This document shows, piece by piece, positions 58,418-64,000 of a stretch of 64,000 nt of DNA. Source of the DNA: Smittia aterrima (Eukaryota > Arthropoda > Insecta > Diptera > Chironomidae); NCBI GenBank assembly GCA_033063855.1, contig CP093830.1, positions 4,278,854 through 4,342,853 of the forward strand. Reading direction: 5' to 3'. Position 1 is the first letter of the stretch; each line of letters begins with the position of its first letter. The notes under the pieces are model-generated. The model was given only the letters and a program-made list of their open reading frames with translations, made no database searches and was not told the DNA's origin. Both the position numbers and the translations under genes were made by a program.

Positions 58418-61400
58418 TCAAACAAGATTCATAAAAATGCCAAAAGCAATTAGAAAAATTCTCAATTCTTGTTCACATGTGAAGCCTCCACTTATCTATT
58501 TTCTTTCAGCGCAATTTTCTCTCTCACTCGCTCTGTTATTAAAAGCTTAAACATCAATGAAAGTGCATGTAATAACGATGTTCCAGCGCTGTTAATGGAA
58601 TATTAGCGTTGAATAGCAATTGATGATAGCGAGCAGAGGAAAAATGCTTCTCCATTCATGATCTTGTTGGACGAGGACAGAGCAAGAGAACCGCTTATGA
58701 TGCCTTCCATTAAAAATGTATTAATTGCGCTCGCCATTCACTCACTTTGACTTGTTATTTACCAGTGATACACTTCACCGTCGTCTATCGTCTATGAACA
58801 TTTTTTATTGCCATCTTGTTGCTTCCCCCACTCGCGAGACCTTTCAAACAACGATAAAATATTGCAATAATTTTCCAACCAAATCAACCAATTAATTGCG
58901 AGCTGAAAAAAGTCTTTCGCGAAACGACGCAGAGATTTAATTGCAGTCGAAGCATTCTCCATTGCGCGGTTCTCCTGTAATTTATGTAATTCATGTAATC
59001 GTCACGTTATTATCGGGGAATGTTTTCTTTCTTTTTATTGTTCGTTTCATCGTCTTGCCGTCGAGTGCTCTCGCTGGCTTGTTAAAGAGACAAAAGGCCT
59101 GGCTGAAAGATGGCTGGCTACTGGAAGAGAGAAGTAAACAGCGTTCGGACCAATCCCTTCTACCACGATCGTTCCTTCTTATCGATTACTAGAAATCTCA
59201 CTTTTGCCATAAAAAAAATATTAAATTTCGTTTGCACAAGCAGCAACAGGCCTGATGCGCATCTCAGATCCATTTTGAAGGAGGGGAAAAGGGATGAAGA
59301 AGAAAATCCATAAACAGAATTAATGTTTCGCTTGTTTTGTGTCTGTTTAAAGAACTTTGTACGTCGACGTTGCTATTTAAGCGAAGAAGGGAGAACTTTT
59401 AATTTGGTAAAAAAATGAAATCATTTCACGAAAGTTTAAATGAATCTCTCAAGCAACAATCGAACAAGAAAGAGAATTCCTTCAAGTGCTCACCGGATAT
59501 TCAATCAACAATTAATCCAGACACAAAACAACGCCAAGTGAGTATCACTTGATTAAAATCGCATCAATTTATCGTAGCGCTTGGTGAGTTTCATCGAGTG
59601 ACCCTCAGTTTTCTCTTCTTTTGTGCGAAGCGGCAGCAACAACATTCAATTAACAGTACGAACCCACTCATGGGTATCTCACAAGAGCAGATAAAAGTCG
59701 AGGAGAAGCCACTTTGTGTACTTTATTGAAAGTGCGGTTGGAGAATCAAGTATCATATTGCAATATTGTGCAAGAAGAATTATCTCTCGATTTCGGATTT
59801 CGTTGGCTGCACTGCTCTGTTCCGATATTCCCGGTGTCGATGGCATTCATTCGATACCGAAGCTACAATCTCGACTTCTCTCCATCCAAAGTCTTCCTCA
59901 AATGTGCGGCAAAGCTAATATCAATCTGTCTCTTTGCACCTGAACAATTACAGCGCCCGAGAGATCATTTCGAAATTGCTCAAATGTGAAAATTACCAGC
60001 GCGCTATTCTCCGCTCGACATAAATCGACAAGAGGCACGGGAGAAGGAAAAAAGCAGCGACAACAAACGATGTGTAATTAATATCTCGGAGGCTTCTCTT
60101 TCAGCTCTTTTAAGCTCGACAACTGCATCGCATTCTCCTTGTTATTGTTGCTTTGGTGTTCGAATGGTATTAATGCGATTAGGGGAGCATTTGTTCTTGA
60201 TGTCGCTTGAGAGTTTAACAATTGAAAAAATGATTTTAAAATTCAATCGTCACTTAACTTACGATTACCCCCGAACACTCTTCAAACTCATGTGAAACCA
60301 TATCTCAGTTAAAGTGCTTGAGCTTTAAACTGTCGTTAATGCGCTTGAAGTAACGTATGATTGTCTAATTTAATTAAAAGGTCAGACATTGGCGGCAGGT
60401 CGACTCGAGTTACAGTCACGGACAATGTGTTAAATCTCCACTAATCCTCCTGTCACTATTAACGACTCGACATTATTGATATCACACGAACAAAAGGGAT
60501 TTGCTGAATGCAATTAAGATTCCGTTTGACAGCGCCTTCGATGAAAAATCGTCTGTGATTTCTGCTATCATATCATTTCGCAGGAACGGACGAAGCATTT
60601 CATGACGAGTATCAATCTCACTTTTCTCGCAATTGGAATGAAATGGAAGAGATGTCACTTTTCGGCTTGAATTCTTTCACATGAAGCTTCGAAGAGTAAA
60701 TTGATAAGTGACATCTCTAACTATTCATTATCGTTATGAGGATCAAATAAAATTTATTGCAGTTCGTAATTATTAAATATGGATTTTTCCTCCATCGCGT
60801 TGAATGCATTTGTGCCTCGACGCTCGCAAGAAATCAACAAATCGCTTGTGGGAGAAGTTAAAAAAGCATTTCAATGTTTTCTGCTTCGCGAACGAAAAAA
60901 AAATCGTAAAGAGAGAAAAATGAGAAGTTGATTCTGATTACAGACTAAAGCCTAACATGCTAAACACAAATAAGCAACCGCGCGCCTCACTATCAATTAA
61001 AATGGCATTCAAATTAATATCCAATGAGAGATTTTCGTATTTGCATGCTATTTACGTACAATAAATTAATTGCTGTTTGATAAAGCGTGTAATGCGATTA
61101 AAGGAATGAAAGAAAGAGAACTTGAAAGTAGGTTAATAGTTTTTGATTCTGTGAATGGAGTTTTTTTGTGTGAAGGAAAAGGATTTGTTAATGCTGAGAG
61201 TGATTGCCTGTGTCTCGTTCATGTGATTGAGTGACAGAATTATTGATCTCCATTTTTGAGCAAGCGGATTTGTAAATTCCGTCAAGTTTAAAATCATTTA
61301 TTCGAATGTGAAATATTTTTAAATGAAACAACTTCAAATTGTCCCCAAAACTGTTATTTTCGGGTGTATAGACGACCTCAATCTGGAAGATCCAATAAAT

Positions 61401-63461
61401 CGCTAACAGCTCTCACTTGAATCCTTTTAATTTAATACCTCCATTCATTCATCTCGAGAGACTCTTTTTTTACGTCAGTGAGAAATTAAATCCCCGTTGC
61501 CGCATTCGGAAATTTAATACGAGAGTGCAGATAATCGCTTGCAATACCAAAGTCGATGTGGCTTCATCCTCCCACTTGAAACTGCAAGCGGATTGTCACA
61601 TAATGAAAATATTGAATGAATGAAATTTTCAAGTGCTCGTGAGCATACAAAAATATTTTTTTCAGTTTGGATTTGTCGTTCAATCTCGAAGAAATATCTC
61701 GAGCGATTCAATAAATTCTTTTAAATGCGACAAGAAAATAGTGCGAGGAATTCTCCTAAATCACAGCAAACGACCGAAGAAATCGTTTTTCGATCGCTTT
61801 TAAGTTGTTTATAAATATTTGTTCTTCATTCTCGGTCGCTTCTCTTCTTGTTATGGACTTTACAAACAAATTAATAATTATTAATATTGATTTTCCTTCC
61901 TTCGCTCTCCATAATTTCTTCTCGCCGCGTCGCAATCGCCTCATGTTTATTCATTGGATGGAAGCGATGAAACGATAATTTACATTTTTCAGAAGCTTCC
62001 CGAGCTACTACGAGTCGTTCAATCATAATTGTTTATTTACATAACGATAGATCGGGAATGATTTCGTTAATACGAGAGAGGCGAGTCGAAGAAAGGAGTG
62101 TGTAAACACTCGAGAACATTGAATAAATATTGATAAGTTTTTCCTCCAAGACAACAGAAGATGAAGAAGAAAAAATTATCTTTTCATTACATCGAATGAT
62201 GGGAATGATTGGATATTTGACTTCGAAAGGGGAGACCGTCGGTAGAGTTATTCTAATTATACAAACAATCCACTTTCGTCGCATATTGACTCGCGACTGA
62301 GAAGAACTTAGAATCTCGAGTATGCGGCATCAGACGAAAATCTATTTGGAAGATTCTAAAACAAATAAAAATTGATTGAGATGAACAAATGTTTTTGTTT
62401 TCTTCGCGAGCTTAACGCTCGGGAATTTCTTGTGAACAGCTGAAGCTTCAAATTGCTGGAGAATTGAGATCGGTCTTTGAATTAAAATTGGAGCAACGCG
62501 AAATGATTTATCAGAAAACGCTCATAAGTCACATCAATCGTGGACACTTCCCAGTGAGAATGATGAACTCGAACTTTTCTGGGAACTAATTTCTTTCTAA
62601 TTGTCTCGAGTTATCTTGCAATGTCTCGCTTCCGAGACGAACGGCAATTAAATCGCATTTGTTTACACTCGAAGTGAACTTGGATTTGTTCAACATGACG
62701 TTGCATACAAAATAAATCGTTAATTGCCCTAATAATAGAAAATTAATTAGCTACGAACTCTCTCTCCTTGCATGTTTTTAATTTTGACAAATCGCTGGCT
62801 GATTTTGCAAAATTGAAATTTTAATTCGCGTCGAAATCTCTGCTTGCCGCCCCCGACATTGGCAACGTTTGTTTTTGCATCGCAAAATTGAATTATGAAC
62901 GTAAGCCACGCATCGAAATAAAAGTCATTAAGCATTCTCGATGCCTTCGTTTGTTTTCGGGTGAAAATCGACTCGTAGCGAAATCGCTTAGCGCGTGAGG
63001 CATTCAGAGGCATCAATTTCTTTCTTCTCTCTCTCGGTGGCACGAATGAAAAAGAAATGAAATAAAGGCAAAGCGAGATTTACATTTTCGGATACAAAAC
63101 GACTCATACTGCGATCCGATAGTCCATTACATGAATTAAACTAAGAGGAAAAATCACAAAAGAAACGCGCAGCTACTGTTTTCTTAGCGATTTGAGGGAT
63201 CATTCCAGTGGATCTGAGATAATATTATTCCGAGGCAATAATAATGATGGCAACAGAAACTCTCTGACCCCCCAAGTCGATAAAAGATTTTTCTGTTTTC
63301 TTCCGAAAAAAAAATAAAAACAATCTTTTGTACACAATTCGAAGAGGAAAGAAATGAAAAATAAATAAACGCGGGGATGTTTGTCAATGATGTTGCGAAA
63401 TGTTTGTTATTAAATTGATTAGTCATTAAAGATTTGCTTGTGAAGTAATTTATGAACTCAC

Positions 63462-63653
63462 CCCATCGCTGATCTAAAGGTAGCGAAATTTCTTCAATAA
63501 AGTTCTTCTCACTGAAATCAAATGTTGAAAAATCTTTCAGGCTGTGAAGATTCTTTCGTTCAGCGTCGCCTGCTACTTTTTTCGGCCTCGAGATTTTTCT
63601 TGTTTTTGAAATATCGTCGAACATTTCTTTTAAATACAAATTATCATTATAAT
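63462..63653 (-). CDS. Possible exon of a gene extending beyond the window
   Basis: Minus-strand frame DYNDNLYLKEMFDDISKTRK...SLPLDQRW ends at a strong donor (GGG/GTGAGT, 63461). The acceptor before 63653 (ACCGAAAG) is poor in pyrimidines; boundaries would be phase 1 at both ends. Residues are mixed and hydrophilic, as in real coding sequence. No family is recognised, and partner exons were not found in the window. Confidence 0.2.
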
Positions 63654-64000
63654 CTTTCGGTGGATGAATGGCCCGGTCGAAGGCGAAAAATTGCCGGAGA
63701 TAAGCGATTTATTAATGCTTTTGTGTTGAAGGAGAAAGAAAGCATTAATAACCGACTGGTTTGTCTCATCAGCATCAAGAATTCCTTCGCCTTCTCATGC
63801 ATTATGCAAATCACCAGTAGCCGAAGCCTAAAACAGGGCAAGGTCGAATTAAAAATTCGACTATGACGAGAATTTTCGGGTGTAGACAGAAGGTCTGGAG
63901 TCGTTCAACACACTAAGACTAACACGAGACATTGAAACAGATCATGGATCCCTCACAACTCATGTCAAGATAATGCCATTGATCTGACACATCTCCCTGA

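Larger units (their letters stand above)
58289..64000. other. 5.7 kb region without a confident gene
   Basis: Only short open frames on either strand, none with recognisable motifs. Composition is less poly-A/T than the other spacers. A weak exon candidate lies at 63462-63653. It may be intronic or regulatory sequence of a gene outside the window on the right. Confidence 0.5.

Noticed and set aside
59714..59989. Two overlapping frames of 91 and 75 codons
   Set aside because: They overlap in different frames, neither has recognisable motifs, and no splice context was seen.
62747..63043. 98-codon basic minus-strand frame
   Set aside because: Arg/Lys-rich because of purine-rich antisense sequence; no homology or start context.
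1..64000. CRISPR arrays, operons, transposase or reverse-transcriptase genes
   Set aside because: No such arrays or coding signatures were seen; the DNA is a spliced insect genome.

Overview
The window is insect nuclear DNA. Genes are spread over both strands, and almost all introns are 55-70 bp with GT-AG ends. The set of orthologues (Megator, barentsz, Su(z)12, an RR cuticle protein, Vago-like single-VWC proteins, a clip-less serine protease homologue) fits a dipteran. A compact-genome lower dipteran such as a midge is plausible, but the sequence cannot settle the species. No bacterial, CRISPR or transposase-coding material was seen.

Layout from left to right. Megator (nuclear pore Tpr protein, minus strand, 3' end beyond the left edge) is head to head with barentsz (exon-junction complex, plus) across 243 bp. 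From 11.0 to 17.5 kb lies a rearranged accessory block. It holds a broken Vago-like fragment, an F-box-type gene, a divergent TTLL3-like tubulin ligase, a tRNA-derived (SINE-like) sequence, a degenerate second copy of the barentsz 3' end, and three tandem Vago-like secreted single-VWC genes. Next come Su(z)12 (PRC2), an SLC26 anion transporter, a 2.5 kb sparse region, an RR-type cuticle protein, DENND6 (Rab GEF), Smc6, a second F-box paralogue, a serine protease homologue without catalytic residues, a TMC channel, Ltv1, the poly(A) polymerase Gld2, and a protein with four chromodomains. After a 4 kb sparse region there is a truncated copy and then a complete gene for an atlastin-like GTPase that carries a signal peptide and no C-terminal membrane segments. 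The last 5.7 kb has no confident gene.

Most genes are single-copy housekeeping loci that share no pathway. Nuclear RNA and chromatin functions are common (Megator, barentsz, Su(z)12, Smc6, Gld2, the chromodomain protein), but nothing suggests co-regulation beyond the shared Megator/barentsz promoter. The fast-evolving parts are the 11-17.5 kb block, the F-box pair, the protease homologue and the atlastin-like pair.

Exon limits were read by eye from splice consensus and reading-frame continuity. They are good to the base where phase closes, but they are not transcript-verified. The main points for follow-up are the secreted atlastin-like GTPase with a lost RD motif, the four-chromodomain protein with a GC-AG intron, the duplicated flanks around the F-box/TTLL block, a start codon isolated by an intron in Ltv1, and a 192-bp MITE-like inverted repeat.
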